DNA from: Alistipes sp. dk3624
GTDB taxonomy: Bacteria; Bacteroidota; Bacteroidia; Bacteroidales; Rikenellaceae
DNA length: 64,000 nt
Direction: 5' to 3'
NCBI RefSeq assembly: GCF_009557455.1
Contig: NZ_CP045651.1
Span: 1,550,001-1,614,000, forward strand
Below, one piece after another: positions 51,477 through 59,939 of the stretch. The notes below the pieces were generated by a model, which was not told where the DNA came from, ran no database searches, and was given only the letters and a program-made list of their open reading frames with translations. A program made the position numbers and the translations under genes. Every line of letters begins with the position of its first letter. Position 1 is the first letter of the stretch.

Positions 51477-52253
51477 ATGAACACACAGATATTTCAGTAT
51501 AACAATAATCCAGTGACCTTCCGGATGGATAACGGCCTTACCTATGTATCGGCCACTGAAATGGCAAAACCATTCGGCAAGCAACCTTATGAGTATTTAC
51601 GCTTACCATCTACAAATGAATTAGTTAAGGCCGTTACGGGAAAATCCCGTATCGTTGAGAATCAGGTTGTTATAAAAGAGCGCGGCGGACTTGGGGGCGG
51701 AGGAACCACCTGGCTCCACGAAGACGTAGCCCTTGATTTTGCACAATGGTTGAGTGTAGATTTTCGTCTTTGGTGTCTTGACAGGCTCAAAGAACTGCTG
51801 AAGTACGGCATCACAGCCACACAGCCGACCATAGAGACTATTATTGACGATCCGGATAATGCGATCAAGCTGCTTACGGCGTTGAAGCAAGAGCGGGCCG
51901 AGCGTCAACGCCTGGCCGAGCAGAACGAACTACATAGACAACAGCTTGAAATGGCGGCTCCTAAAGTTCAGTATTACGATACCGTCCTGATGAGTGAAAG
52001 CACGTACAACACTAATAATATTGCGAAGGAGTTCGGCATGTCCGCAAGGACTCTGAATAGCATATTGCAGTCGAAAGGCGTGCAATACCGACAGGGCGGT
52101 CAGTGGTTGTTGTATCACAAGTACCAGAACCGAGGATTCACTAAGACGCATACGTATGCTTTTACCCGCCTGGACGGATCTACCGGGACATCCATTCAGA
52201 CAGTGTGGACTGAGGCTGGGCGAAAGTTCATTCACGAACTGTTAGGGAGTTAA
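51477..52253 (+). CDS. KilA-N / KilAC phage antirepressor
   Basis: A 258-residue protein with an N-terminal KilA-N-type DNA-binding domain (about 15-110, LTYVSATEMAKPFGKQPYEY; TTWLHEDVALDFAQWLSVDF), a central coiled coil (QERAERQRLAEQNELHRQQL), and a C-terminal KilAC domain (about 165-255, STYNTNNIAKEFGMSARTLN; WTEAGRKFIHELL). Such proteins antagonise phage repressors or act as alternative regulators. ATG 51477 was chosen over an upstream frame that overlaps the previous gene. It is the main gene of cassette A. Confidence 0.85.
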   Translation: MNTQIFQYNNNPVTFRMDNGLTYVSATEMAKPFGKQPYEYLRLPSTNELVKAVTGKSRIVENQVVIKERGGLGGGGTTWLHEDVALDFAQWLSVDFRLWCLDRLKELLKYGITATQPTIETIIDDPDNAIKLLTALKQERAERQRLAEQNELHRQQLEMAAPKVQYYDTVLMSESTYNTNNIAKEFGMSARTLNSILQSKGVQYRQGGQWLLYHKYQNRGFTKTHTYAFTRLDGSTGTSIQTVWTEAGRKFIHELLGS

Positions 52254-52257
52254 CAAG

Positions 52258-52392
52258 ATGGGGGATTATAACTTCACTGTCGCCGACGTGCTTAAAAGGC
52301 TGTCGGAAGATCAACAGTTCAGGGAGCAATTTCTATTGCTGATCGACGAATTGATAAGACTATTGAGGCTACCCGCAGATAATGCGAATTGA
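52258..52392 (+). CDS. 44-residue protein ending cassette A
   Basis: A short gene starting MGDYNFTVADVLKRLSEDQQ, five bases after the antirepressor. A paralog of exactly 44 residues ends cassette B (61456-61590), with the shared pattern DVxKRxxEDxxFRxxxLLLIxELLxxL. Conservation of length and hydrophobic spacing in two cassettes indicates it is translated. Predicted helical; function unknown, possibly a partner of the antirepressor. Confidence 0.65.
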   Translation: MGDYNFTVADVLKRLSEDQQFREQFLLLIDELIRLLRLPADNAN

Positions 52393-52410
52393 ATAATGAC
52401 AGGGAGGAAT

Positions 52411-53499
52411 TTAGCCTCCCTGTTTTTGTAAAACATTCACATATTTTTTGTTCTCTTTTATCCAATACGGAAGTTTACCCCGTTTTGCCGCATCAAGAAT
52501 ACGATCCTCATTTTCATTAAGCCAATCATTGTAACCTGATGGCGTATCTTTGACCTCGTTTTCGGGCTTCTCCCACCAATCTTTATTTGTCCCCTCGTTA
52601 GCAAGGATGGGTACGGCATAACAACGGCAGTTCGGATGCCATCCGATGAACTTAAATGTTTTCGGATACCTTCCTTCCATCCGGTCGCAAATCTCCAAAG
52701 GCGCACGTCCTTTTTTAAAGCGCGGATACCAGTATTTTGCCAACCATGTGGCATGTGATTTGGATGTTTTAATATCAATGCCTACGACAAAATCAAACTG
52801 CTGCCACCGGATGTAATCGGATTCCCTGTATGCCGTATTTATGACCGTGCGGGTCATTCTAATTGCGTTCTGGTACGACGACCGGTAAACCCCTTGCCCG
52901 GGATGATACGCCTTCGCATTTTTCGACAATACGAGATTCCCGAATTTATCGCGCACCCGGCGAAACAGTCGATCTGGTTCGTTCAAATATTGGCGAACGT
53001 CTTGACTCATACGTGCCGCGCTACGGCCTTCGCTCAAACCTACCGACAGAGTTAGTTCGATCTGCTCTTTGAATTGAGTTGTGTATTTCCAGACCCTATC
53101 CGACAAGGTGTGCCCGTAAAACTTTTGCCTTCTGAAAGCCGCTAAAGCCTGTTGGTTGTGCTGGAGATAAGCCTTTTTAGGGGAGTCTGTAAGAGATAGA
53201 ACCCATTCGTCATTCTTGGTGTTTGCGAACGCCCATTCGGAAGCAATGCCCCCTGTGATGATTCCGTACAACTGCGATTTAAAGTTCGTCAGAATAGCAT
53301 TCGCATTTTTGCTCGACTGTTTTGACGACGAGAAGGAGAATAATTTCCCTTGTTCCGGATTGTAATCGTATTTTGCGCCTAATTGCAATAATTCGACCGC
53401 CGCAATACCATAGAGAGCGTCGATATTGCCAACATATTCAGCAATATGATCCTTGTGCTCTTTTTCCCACTTTTGATGGTCGAATTTATCGCGTGTCAA
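52411..53499 (-). CDS. Phage minor head protein (SPP1 gp7 / Mu F type)
   Basis: A 362-residue protein with a helical body (LSVGLSEGRSAARMSQDVRQ; MTRTVINTAYRESDYIRWQQ) and the C-terminal GWHPNCRCYAVPI motif typical of Mu F-like and SPP1 gp7-like head morphogenesis proteins. It follows the portal gene. The only start available before an in-frame stop is TTG at 53499 (TTGACACGCG). It converges on cassette A. Confidence 0.88.
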   Translation of the reverse strand: MTRDKFDHQKWEKEHKDHIAEYVGNIDALYGIAAVELLQLGAKYDYNPEQGKLFSFSSSKQSSKNANAILTNFKSQLYGIITGGIASEWAFANTKNDEWVLSLTDSPKKAYLQHNQQALAAFRRQKFYGHTLSDRVWKYTTQFKEQIELTLSVGLSEGRSAARMSQDVRQYLNEPDRLFRRVRDKFGNLVLSKNAKAYHPGQGVYRSSYQNAIRMTRTVINTAYRESDYIRWQQFDFVVGIDIKTSKSHATWLAKYWYPRFKKGRAPLEICDRMEGRYPKTFKFIGWHPNCRCYAVPILANEGTNKDWWEKPENEVKDTPSGYNDWLNENEDRILDAAKRGKLPYWIKENKKYVNVLQKQGG

Positions 53500-53509
53500 A
53501 TCTTAAAGT

Positions 53510-54982
53510 TTAAAATGATGGCTCTATAATGTTGTTCATGGATTTAGCCGCCCGTTCTTCCTCTATCTGCCTTACTTCATCGTCAACATTGTCAACAAGC
53601 CCCACCAACGCAACCCCCGTTTTAAGTGATGCGACAGGCATCCCACAGGCATCGGTCGCATTCTTGATTTTCTCAGCCATGTCATCAATAGTGAAAGGCT
53701 GTATCTCTGTTTCGATGTCAATAGTCTGTGAGGCTTGCATATATTCCGCATTGAGCGAGCCGATAGCGGATACAAGGAAGTTGTATCGCCGCTGGATATG
53801 CTCGCCGATAACCTCTGCGTGATTGTCAATTGCAAGGTTTGTACCCATAAAAAGAAACTGGAAAGCACGGCCGGACGGGACATCACCCAGCCCCTTTAAG
53901 GCTTCAAGGGAAAGTTGCGGCGTGTTAGTAAGTTGATAGGCCTTATTCCATAAACCGTCCAGTTCCAGGCGCACAGCGTCGCTTGCTTGATCCCAGTTCA
54001 AATAATACACTTTACCCCCATTGGTGATTTTTATGAGACGATTTTTGCCTGACTGTTGCGGAGTGCCATGTATTTCGCCTTCGAGTATTAAATATGGGAA
54101 AAAACAACGATCAATGCAGTCCGCGAAGTTCGACATAAGTCGTTCTAATCGTTCCCGAATGGGCTTAATGTTATGACAAAGCGGTTTTGAACGCCACGAG
54201 TAAATTGTAGGATTTTTATCGAACCCATGTCTAAATTCACTAACCTTTACCCAATCTGCATCCATGCGCCATTTATACACTTTATCATCGGTTACGGTCA
54301 TAAAAAACAGGGTTTCCGTGCCGTCAATATCTTTCACCGAGTATTCACGGCTCAATGCAAGATAGTCGCCGGTGTCATCGAAAAACGGGTATAATTTATC
54401 TCCTTTGAATGGCGACCATATGGTACATCTAAGTTTGAATTTGGGAATTACGGTTCCTCCGAAGGTCTTTTTGACTTGTTCGAGTATTTTCCGCCAAAAT
54501 CCTTCGTCCTTGACCACATACCAATATTCCACAGCCTCAGTCTCGGAAAACCATGAACGGACAAGACGCTTGTTTACATAGCGCATTTTATTCTTCCGGG
54601 TGACGCTGTTTACAATAGATAAAAGAGCCTTTTCTTGGTCGTTGTTCGGCTTACAGTTAATTTTAGGATCATTGCCTACGAGCCAAGCCGTATGGATGTT
54701 CGTAATATCCTGCTCCAACGGTAGCGTGATGCGGTTTGTGGGGTTAATGTCGTCTTTTTTGTAAGTAGGGGGGATTGTTTTACCCGTTTTAGGATCTTGT
54801 CGTGATTCTTCTACGATTACCTTGTTGTCGGGACGAATGTTTTCGTCCATGACTTCATGTTTGTCAGGGTCCCAATCATTATAAAGAGCCTGCACATCAG
54901 GCAAAGGCGTGCGGCGATACTTGAGATAATTAATTTTTTCAGCCTCCGAAGGGAGGGCGAGTATTTCCTCCAATGTTTTCAT
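53510..54982 (-). CDS. Phage portal protein
   Basis: A 490-residue SPP1 gp6-like portal. Seen are the N-terminal helical region (LEEILALPSEAEKINYLKYR), the repeated NRITLPLEQDITNIHTAWLV, the stem and wing parts, and the clip-region segment GLGDVPSGRAFQFLFMGTNL that recurs in portals. Twelve copies would form the ring for DNA entry and exit. It is placed between the large terminase and the minor head gene. Confidence 0.9.
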   Translation of the reverse strand: MKTLEEILALPSEAEKINYLKYRRTPLPDVQALYNDWDPDKHEVMDENIRPDNKVIVEESRQDPKTGKTIPPTYKKDDINPTNRITLPLEQDITNIHTAWLVGNDPKINCKPNNDQEKALLSIVNSVTRKNKMRYVNKRLVRSWFSETEAVEYWYVVKDEGFWRKILEQVKKTFGGTVIPKFKLRCTIWSPFKGDKLYPFFDDTGDYLALSREYSVKDIDGTETLFFMTVTDDKVYKWRMDADWVKVSEFRHGFDKNPTIYSWRSKPLCHNIKPIRERLERLMSNFADCIDRCFFPYLILEGEIHGTPQQSGKNRLIKITNGGKVYYLNWDQASDAVRLELDGLWNKAYQLTNTPQLSLEALKGLGDVPSGRAFQFLFMGTNLAIDNHAEVIGEHIQRRYNFLVSAIGSLNAEYMQASQTIDIETEIQPFTIDDMAEKIKNATDACGMPVASLKTGVALVGLVDNVDDEVRQIEEERAAKSMNNIIEPSF

Positions 54983-55031
54983 GTCGTTTCGTCGGTTTTG
55001 GGGTCCTGCATCTACGCAGGATTATCAGTAA

Positions 55032-56450
55032 TTAAAAATATCCTTCGTAACTTTTGGGAGCCTTATAATTTTCCCTGAATTCCGCAGTGCCGGTCAGCGC
55101 ATCCGGCGCATCGTCGTGAGCATTCTTCCCTTCTTTCGTGTATCCTGTTATGGCTCGATAAAATTCCGGCCACCTTCGATCCCATCCGGAGGGGAAATAG
55201 GTGATATTATTCACATCAGCCGACTTCGTGAATATCCGTACTTGTTTATTCTCAGTCTGAGCGAACCACGAAATACGGGTCTTACTATTCCCCATCAGGC
55301 GACATTGTCTTTCTACATTCCGGGCAAAGCCACGTCCCCCGTTATTACTTTCAATATTAGCTACTTCTATCCGATGTTTAGAAAGCATTTCGGCGGTCGC
55401 GGGTTCCGTGTACTCCATAGGTTTTTTTGTATAAAGCACGTCGATCACATAGTTCCCTTCAGGCTGCTCTACATAACAAATGGCACACAGGTAATCGTCG
55501 CCGGTATCTGCTGTATCCACATAGGCTTTACGCATAGAGTCACTCGCATAAGGTATTATTTCATATGTTTTGAACTCCCGATACATCAGACCTTCGGCTG
55601 GCTTGGGGTCTTGCATGTATTGCGTGTTGAAAGTAAATTCATCCGCATCCCGATATACCTTCAATTCTTTTAAGGGGAAGCGGGATTCCCATAACGCGTG
55701 TTCAGTAGGCAATCCCTCGTCTACGATGGCCGAGAATCTCACAACATCCCATACTCCCCCTTCTTCGATTGTTCCCTCTGTATCCAACAGATATCCGCAG
55801 AAGTCGTCCGGAGCAAGCCTCTGTGCTGTCACGATAACCGGCGTACGTGTATCGTTAAGGCGATTCTTGAACGTAGATGTCCACAGCCCTCCAATACGGG
55901 ACTTAATCGTGGTCGAAAAGGCATCTTGAGCCTTCATAGGATCATCTATATTCATCGAACCGCTAAACACCTCCGCTCCGAGCTTACCGCATCCAAACCC
56001 CGTAATTTGACCCATAAAAGGCGCTGCATAGAACACTCCGCCAGCAGAAGTGGATATACTCCCTTTTGCGTTATTCGATAGATCTACATGGGGGAAAAAA
56101 GCCCGATAGTTGGGATTTTCCATGATTCTGCGAATATTCGTCGCGTTGCGGGTCGTAAGCTCATCGCTACTGGACAGGTGCATGAATTCTGAATGTGGAT
56201 TGATAGCGAACCCCATCGCAGTGAAGGATACCACAGCTAACTCCGTTTTTGAGTGGCGCGGCGGGATATTCAATATTAGTCGATTAGTGGGATGTTCACC
56301 CCGGAGTATTTGATCCAGTTTCCGACAGATTTCCCGATGATGCTGAGATATCAGAAAGGGACTCCTGTTCACCGCCTCAAACATTGCAGCGGCGAATGTT
56401 AGAGATCCCTCTTTGAGCAGCAGGTCGCCCACCTTCGAATAATCATCCAT
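55032..56450 (-). CDS. Terminase large subunit
   Basis: The ATPase-nuclease motor for DNA packaging, 472 residues. The Walker A-like NIPPRHSKTELAVVSF is near residue 65, and the RNase H-like nuclease begins with VDTADTGDDYLCAICYVEQP near residue 310, with IESNNGGRGFARNVERQCRL and a late DAPDALTG motif. It overlaps the small terminase by eight bases. Head-to-tail use with pac or cos packaging cannot be told. Confidence 0.95.
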   Translation of the reverse strand: MDDYSKVGDLLLKEGSLTFAAAMFEAVNRSPFLISQHHREICRKLDQILRGEHPTNRLILNIPPRHSKTELAVVSFTAMGFAINPHSEFMHLSSSDELTTRNATNIRRIMENPNYRAFFPHVDLSNNAKGSISTSAGGVFYAAPFMGQITGFGCGKLGAEVFSGSMNIDDPMKAQDAFSTTIKSRIGGLWTSTFKNRLNDTRTPVIVTAQRLAPDDFCGYLLDTEGTIEEGGVWDVVRFSAIVDEGLPTEHALWESRFPLKELKVYRDADEFTFNTQYMQDPKPAEGLMYREFKTYEIIPYASDSMRKAYVDTADTGDDYLCAICYVEQPEGNYVIDVLYTKKPMEYTEPATAEMLSKHRIEVANIESNNGGRGFARNVERQCRLMGNSKTRISWFAQTENKQVRIFTKSADVNNITYFPSGWDRRWPEFYRAITGYTKEGKNAHDDAPDALTGTAEFRENYKAPKSYEGYF

Positions 56451-57018
56451 CCGTCTTTCCTTCTTTTATCAACTGGAGCAATCTGTCTGTACTTAACGTA
56501 GGTTGCGGAATGTCGTTCCCTTTGCTGTCCGTATTAGCTATTTTTGAAGGTGCATTATAACCAAGCATATTCACGATACTATCGAGCGATTTCTGTTTGT
56601 CATAACAAACGATTTTTACTTGTTCGTCAATAATGATCTCCCCCTCATCAGTAACCCGCTTGGTTTGTTTAGTCTCAACCGACTTGATACACGCTTTTTC
56701 ATCTTCCGTAAGGACTTCAAACTCCTTGAGCGACATCCATCCACTTCGAATACGGGTAGCATCGGAGAATGCGATCTTTTGGTGTTCGCGAACAATCTGG
56801 AGAGCTGAAATGCCGGCGGCCTCGGCAAGGTGGCTCTTGAGATAATCTATCCGCCCCGTTACTGCCCCGTTATGAAGTAATTCTCCTGACCTTTTCCAAA
56901 TCGTTTCTTCGCTCATGTTCGAGCAGTCATAGGCAAAGCGATACGCCTCGGACGCGTTACCGCATTCGAGGTATTTGTTACAGAACTTCTCCTGTTTTAT
57001 CGTCAATCCCTTCGCCAT
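56443..57018 (-). CDS. Terminase small subunit
   Basis: A 191-residue DNA-binding subunit that recognises the phage packaging site. It starts MAKGLTIKQEKFCNKYLECG and continues NASEAYRFAYDCSN, a family signature (terminase_2-like), with a helix-turn-helix in the first 60 residues. Its start abuts the preceding stop and its end overlaps the large subunit. Confidence 0.9.
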   Translation of the reverse strand: MAKGLTIKQEKFCNKYLECGNASEAYRFAYDCSNMSEETIWKRSGELLHNGAVTGRIDYLKSHLAEAAGISALQIVREHQKIAFSDATRIRSGWMSLKEFEVLTEDEKACIKSVETKQTKRVTDEGEIIIDEQVKIVCYDKQKSLDSIVNMLGYNAPSKIANTDSKGNDIPQPTLSTDRLLQLIKEGKTDG

Positions 57019-57447
57019 TTAACTATCCGTTTTTATCCTATCGTTATGCCACTCCATGAGCCGAATAAATACCGACTCCACCTGTTTGCGGAAATGCCGA
57101 TATTGAGAATACCAGAATGCCGCACTTGCCCCGATATTGCTGATCGCTGTAGGGGATTTGTATCGAAATAACTTCTGAAGTTCATTACGAACACCTGTAC
57201 GTATTTTACCGCCGGCAAGCGTTGCAGGAGAGTACAGGTATAGGATAATGAATACGAATTGTTTCTTCAGGCGACCGGACTGTTTAGACTGACTTTTATC
57301 ATCGGCGACAATTCGCCTGAACTCGTCATAAAGTAGGGGTATCAACGACATATCCGAAAATTTAGGCTTGCTCAACAGAGCCTCTTTTTCGATGGCGTCC
57401 CGCTTTACGAACTTCACGTATTTAAGTTCCGATATCTCCTGAAACAT
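57019..57447 (-). CDS. Phage protein upstream of terminase, unknown
   Basis: A 142-residue protein starting MFQEISELKYVKFVKRDAIE, with hydrophobic FVFIILYLYSPATLAG and helical ends. It is the first gene after promoter motif copy 3 (20 bases) and ends exactly where the small terminase begins. A role in packaging or host DNA handling is plausible from place only. Confidence 0.6.
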   Translation of the reverse strand: MFQEISELKYVKFVKRDAIEKEALLSKPKFSDMSLIPLLYDEFRRIVADDKSQSKQSGRLKKQFVFIILYLYSPATLAGGKIRTGVRNELQKLFRYKSPTAISNIGASAAFWYSQYRHFRKQVESVFIRLMEWHNDRIKTDS

Positions 57448-57467
57448 AGGTGTAAAACCTTATATTG

Positions 57468-57498
57468 CAAAGGTCAGTACGTCCGGCGCATTATGCAA
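57468..57498 (-). promoter_or_regulatory. 31 bp phage promoter-like motif, copy 3
   Basis: On the minus strand: TTGCATAATG-N12-TGACCTTTG, ending 20 bases before the gene upstream of the terminase. It would start the packaging and head transcript. Confidence 0.7.
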
Positions 57499-57649
57499 TA
57501 GTTTCGAAAAAAAATAGCACCTTTAGGGAAAGAATAACACGGGGAAAGTATGCGCTTAATTTAGCTCTTTCATCCTATTGCAAATGCCATACAATCGATG
57601 GCAGAGAAAACGCGCATCTCCGAACTTATCACACATTTGGAGAGAAGGG

Positions 57650-57674
57650 TTGCGGGGGTATTTTACCCCCGCAA
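57650..57674 (-). terminator. GC-rich hairpin after the small phage genes
   Basis: TTGCGGGGGTA and TACCCCCGCAA form an 11 bp stem with loop TTT, directly at the stop of the small gene at 57675. No T run follows on the minus strand, so termination may be weak or the hairpin may stabilise the RNA end. Confidence 0.5.
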
Positions 57675-57821
57675 TTACCCCTCTAAAACCTGAAGCAGTT
57701 CCTCTTTTATCTGTTCGAATTTAGGCTGGGATAATTCTGATTCCAAGTCTTTGAGTAACTCTTTTATTTTACTGTCCCGATCCTGCGCTTCATAAGCGCA
57801 AATATCTCCTTCGTTGTTCAT
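57675..57821 (-). CDS. 48-residue phage protein
   Basis: A short frame starting MNNEGDICAYEAQDRDSKIK and ending FEQIKEELLQVLEG, all acidic and helical. It begins two bases before the end of the zincin-motif gene, in the packed manner of its neighbours, and is closed by a hairpin. Likely real but function unknown. Confidence 0.5.
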   Translation of the reverse strand: MNNEGDICAYEAQDRDSKIKELLKDLESELSQPKFEQIKEELLQVLEG

Positions 57822-57822
57822 A

Positions 57823-58227
57823 TCAATAGTCTTTACATTTACAACAAACAAAAGGGTGTATATATTCCCATAGCAGGGAATTTAGATTGCCGGTCAGGTA
57901 AGCAACATCTTCGCCGCCTATCTCAAGCCCTTCGGCAGCGGCGATGTGATCGGTCAAATGCCTTAATTCGTGCTCGAACGAGTTTAAGAATTGCGCCGGC
58001 GACGAACTCCGGGCTACGACCATAACCGACCGGTGCGAATTTGAATAAGTCAACCCCGTATCCAGTGCACATTGGGTCATATTGTTGTAGGCCCTGTTCA
58101 TAATATCGGGCGGGCATCCGATCCGGGATAGGGAGTCCATAATCTCGTCCGTATAGTAGCAAGTAACGGCAAGATATATTCTTATCTTCCAATCGTATTT
58201 GCGTATGCGTACCTCTGCGGTAATCAT
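57823..58227 (-). CDS. Phage protein with HELRH zincin-like motif
   Basis: A 134-residue protein with HELRH at residues 86-90, followed by a helix (LTDHIAAAEGLEIGGEDVAY). HExxH with a downstream Glu or Asp is the zinc site of metallopeptidases, and the surrounding pattern fits the small phage or SprT-like zincin group. There is no signal peptide, so it would act in the cytoplasm. It may be inactive or structural. Start ATG at 58227 overlaps the previous stop (ATGA). Confidence 0.6.
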   Translation of the reverse strand: MITAEVRIRKYDWKIRIYLAVTCYYTDEIMDSLSRIGCPPDIMNRAYNNMTQCALDTGLTYSNSHRSVMVVARSSSPAQFLNSFEHELRHLTDHIAAAEGLEIGGEDVAYLTGNLNSLLWEYIHPFVCCKCKDY

Positions 58228-58400
58228 TCTTCGATATATTTTTTTATACGCTTACACATCTTCCGACGTACGAACCTGGGTAGGAAAGTAGCTTCCTTGT
58301 CGACATACTCCAATAACCGCTGATGATCGCTGGGGGACATGCTGCCGATGACCGACCGGAGGCTTTCACCGGCTAATAATCTTTGGGCATACTCGTTCAT
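58224..58400 (-). CDS. 58-residue phage protein
   Basis: A short basic protein starting MNEYAQRLLAGESLRSVIGS and ending KMCKRIKKYIEE. It overlaps both neighbours by four bases, a sign of tight coupling. Helical by pattern; unknown function. Confidence 0.55.
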   Translation of the reverse strand: MNEYAQRLLAGESLRSVIGSMSPSDHQRLLEYVDKEATFLPRFVRRKMCKRIKKYIEE

Positions 58401-58633
58401 TTCTTCGTCTTTTTAGGTTGTTCGTCTTCCTGATCGTCCTTGCCCAAAAGGACATCGACGTTCAGGTACAAAATCAGCCAAAGCCACTGCACGAGCGTAC
58501 AATTTTTGCACTTATCTTCTTTCCCTTCAATGAAGTCGGACACACGTCCGGCTATTTCAAGCACATCGTCATCGCCTTTAGCTATGGATTTGGAATAATC
58601 CAGGATATACTGTTTCAATTCTACTTCTTCCAT
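58397..58633 (-). CDS. 78-residue phage protein
   Basis: Starts MEEVELKQYILDYSKSIAKG and has a hydrophobic stretch LVQWLWLILYLNVDVLL preceded by CKNC. The C-terminus is very acidic then basic. Possibly membrane-associated. The frame is open to 58678, but the ATG at 58633 comes after the hairpin that separates it from the gene before. Confidence 0.5.
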   Translation of the reverse strand: MEEVELKQYILDYSKSIAKGDDDVLEIAGRVSDFIEGKEDKCKNCTLVQWLWLILYLNVDVLLGKDDQEDEQPKKTKK

Positions 58634-58662
58634 GATCTTTATATTTAATTTGAATAAAATAA

Positions 58663-58690
58663 GGGCACTCCGAATCATGTCGGAGTGCCC
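58663..58690 (-). terminator. Intrinsic terminator or attenuator in the small-gene operon
   Basis: GGGCACTCCGA and TCGGAGTGCCC form a perfect 11 bp stem, followed on the minus strand by TTATTTTATT. It lies between the genes at 58697 and 58633 and would limit expression of the distal four. Confidence 0.7.
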
Positions 58691-58696
58691 CGCCGG

Positions 58697-59101
58697 TTAC
58701 AGAAATTCTTCCCAGGCAAGAGGTTCCCCCTTTCCTATGCAATCCGCATAGTACCGGGTGAGTGCGATGCCGTCATAGCCGTCCGGATCATCGATGTAAG
58801 CCTTCACATACTGCAAAATGGCAGCTTCCGAGGCTAAAGGTTTCGGATAAAAGTCCGAATAGGCCATATTAGCGACGTACATACAGTCGTATCCCTTCGC
58901 TTTCTCAATTGTAATTCCATTACGTTCGAGGGCCTGTTTTACCTGCTCGTGATCCCAATGATGACTTGTGCCGTCGGCATTCTTCATCCTCTGGGGGTTG
59001 GTTGCATACTCGGCCAGCTTTTTACTGAAATGCCAGCCGTGATTGGAGAGGTATTCTCTCATACCTTCCGGCAATGCTTCGTAAACATCAAGCCGTCCCA
59101 T
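58697..59101 (-). CDS. Phage protein, unknown
   Basis: A 134-residue protein starting MGRLDVYEALPEGMREYLSN, then HGWHFSKKLAEYATNPQRMK and a C-terminal GIALTRYYADCIGKGEPLAW. Rich in Tyr, Trp and His. It is a type common between the virion accessory genes and the terminase in Bacteroidota prophages, but no function is known to me. A terminator follows. Confidence 0.6.
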   Translation of the reverse strand: MGRLDVYEALPEGMREYLSNHGWHFSKKLAEYATNPQRMKNADGTSHHWDHEQVKQALERNGITIEKAKGYDCMYVANMAYSDFYPKPLASEAAILQYVKAYIDDPDGYDGIALTRYYADCIGKGEPLAWEEFL

Positions 59102-59104
59102 AAC

Positions 59105-59374
59105 CTAATACCTTCTACGCCTGTATTCACCGGCATACGGCCCGGTACCCTTGACTCCGCGGCGATCTCCGTAGCCCTCCCCATCCATGCGGCGCATTTC
59201 ATAGTCCCCGCGCGGATAGTCTGAACGATCTCCATATCTACCGCCGTCCATCATTTCTCGACGCATATCCTCGCGGCCTTTTTCATAGGCCTCATCGAGC
59301 ATATAATCCACGTCTTCTCGTTCGCTGCCTCCGTGAGCGCGTCCGATTACCATACCATTCCAACTCATAATCAT
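59105..59374 (-). CDS. Arg/Gly/Tyr-rich phage protein
   Basis: An 89-residue protein. The first third is helical (VDYMLDEAYEKGREDMRREM), the rest disordered, with repeated arginine, glycine and tyrosine (GGRYGDRSDYPRGDYEMRRM; YRRRRY end). Such RG/Y-rich tails bind nucleic acid or phase separate in other proteins. The ATG overlaps the previous stop (ATGA). Confidence 0.55.
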   Translation of the reverse strand: MIMSWNGMVIGRAHGGSEREDVDYMLDEAYEKGREDMRREMMDGGRYGDRSDYPRGDYEMRRMDGEGYGDRRGVKGTGPYAGEYRRRRY

Positions 59375-59883
59375 TTAGCTGTTTTTGGTGTTCCTTGTTT
59401 GTCGAAAAGGCCCTTTATATCCTCCAGGCTCGGAACCGAACGAATGATACTCTTTATTTCGCTCAATTCGTTATTCAGACGCTTGATCTCTTCGTCCTGA
59501 GCCTTCGCTTTCGCATAGGAAGGATCGAGATCCTTTAAAATCTGATCGTAGGCTGCCAGGTTCGCTTTGTGACGTTCGAACGAATTGATGATATCCGAAC
59601 TCTCTTTCTGCGCCGCCGTGATAGCTGGCATCAGACCTTCGCGCGTCATGGAGACGGTAAGCCCATCCTTCGATACGACATCCAGATTAACCGGCACTCC
59701 CCAGGGTTCGTTGTTCTCAATAGTGATATTGATGTACTGCTGCTGGAAGGGCGTTAGTTGTCCGGGCGTCGGCTGCGGATAGTACGGCACGCCGACCTCC
59801 TTGACTGCCGCCGTATAGAATTTCGGAGTTTCCCGTGTGTCGAGCACATAAACAGATGATCCTTTTCTCAAATTTTGGAACAT
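59371..59883 (-). CDS. Coiled-coil phage protein
   Basis: A 170-residue protein. The N-terminal half is beta (KGSSVYVLDTRETPKFYTAA; YINITIENNEPWGVPVNLDV), the C-terminal half a coiled coil (KAKAQDEEIKRLNNELSEIK). It precedes the RGY-rich gene and is co-transcribed with it. Its neighbours suggest a virion-associated complex, unproven. Confidence 0.6.
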   Translation of the reverse strand: MFQNLRKGSSVYVLDTRETPKFYTAAVKEVGVPYYPQPTPGQLTPFQQQYINITIENNEPWGVPVNLDVVSKDGLTVSMTREGLMPAITAAQKESSDIINSFERHKANLAAYDQILKDLDPSYAKAKAQDEEIKRLNNELSEIKSIIRSVPSLEDIKGLFDKQGTPKTAK

Positions 59884-59939
59884 GATTTTTAATTTTTAGG
59901 AAAGCCCAGGGGGATTGCCCTCCCTGCGCTTTCGTTTTT

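Noticed and set aside
57465-57686. Plus-strand frame over promoter motif copy 3
   Set aside because: Low-complexity product, overlaps the motif and a hairpin, and no promoter points into it.
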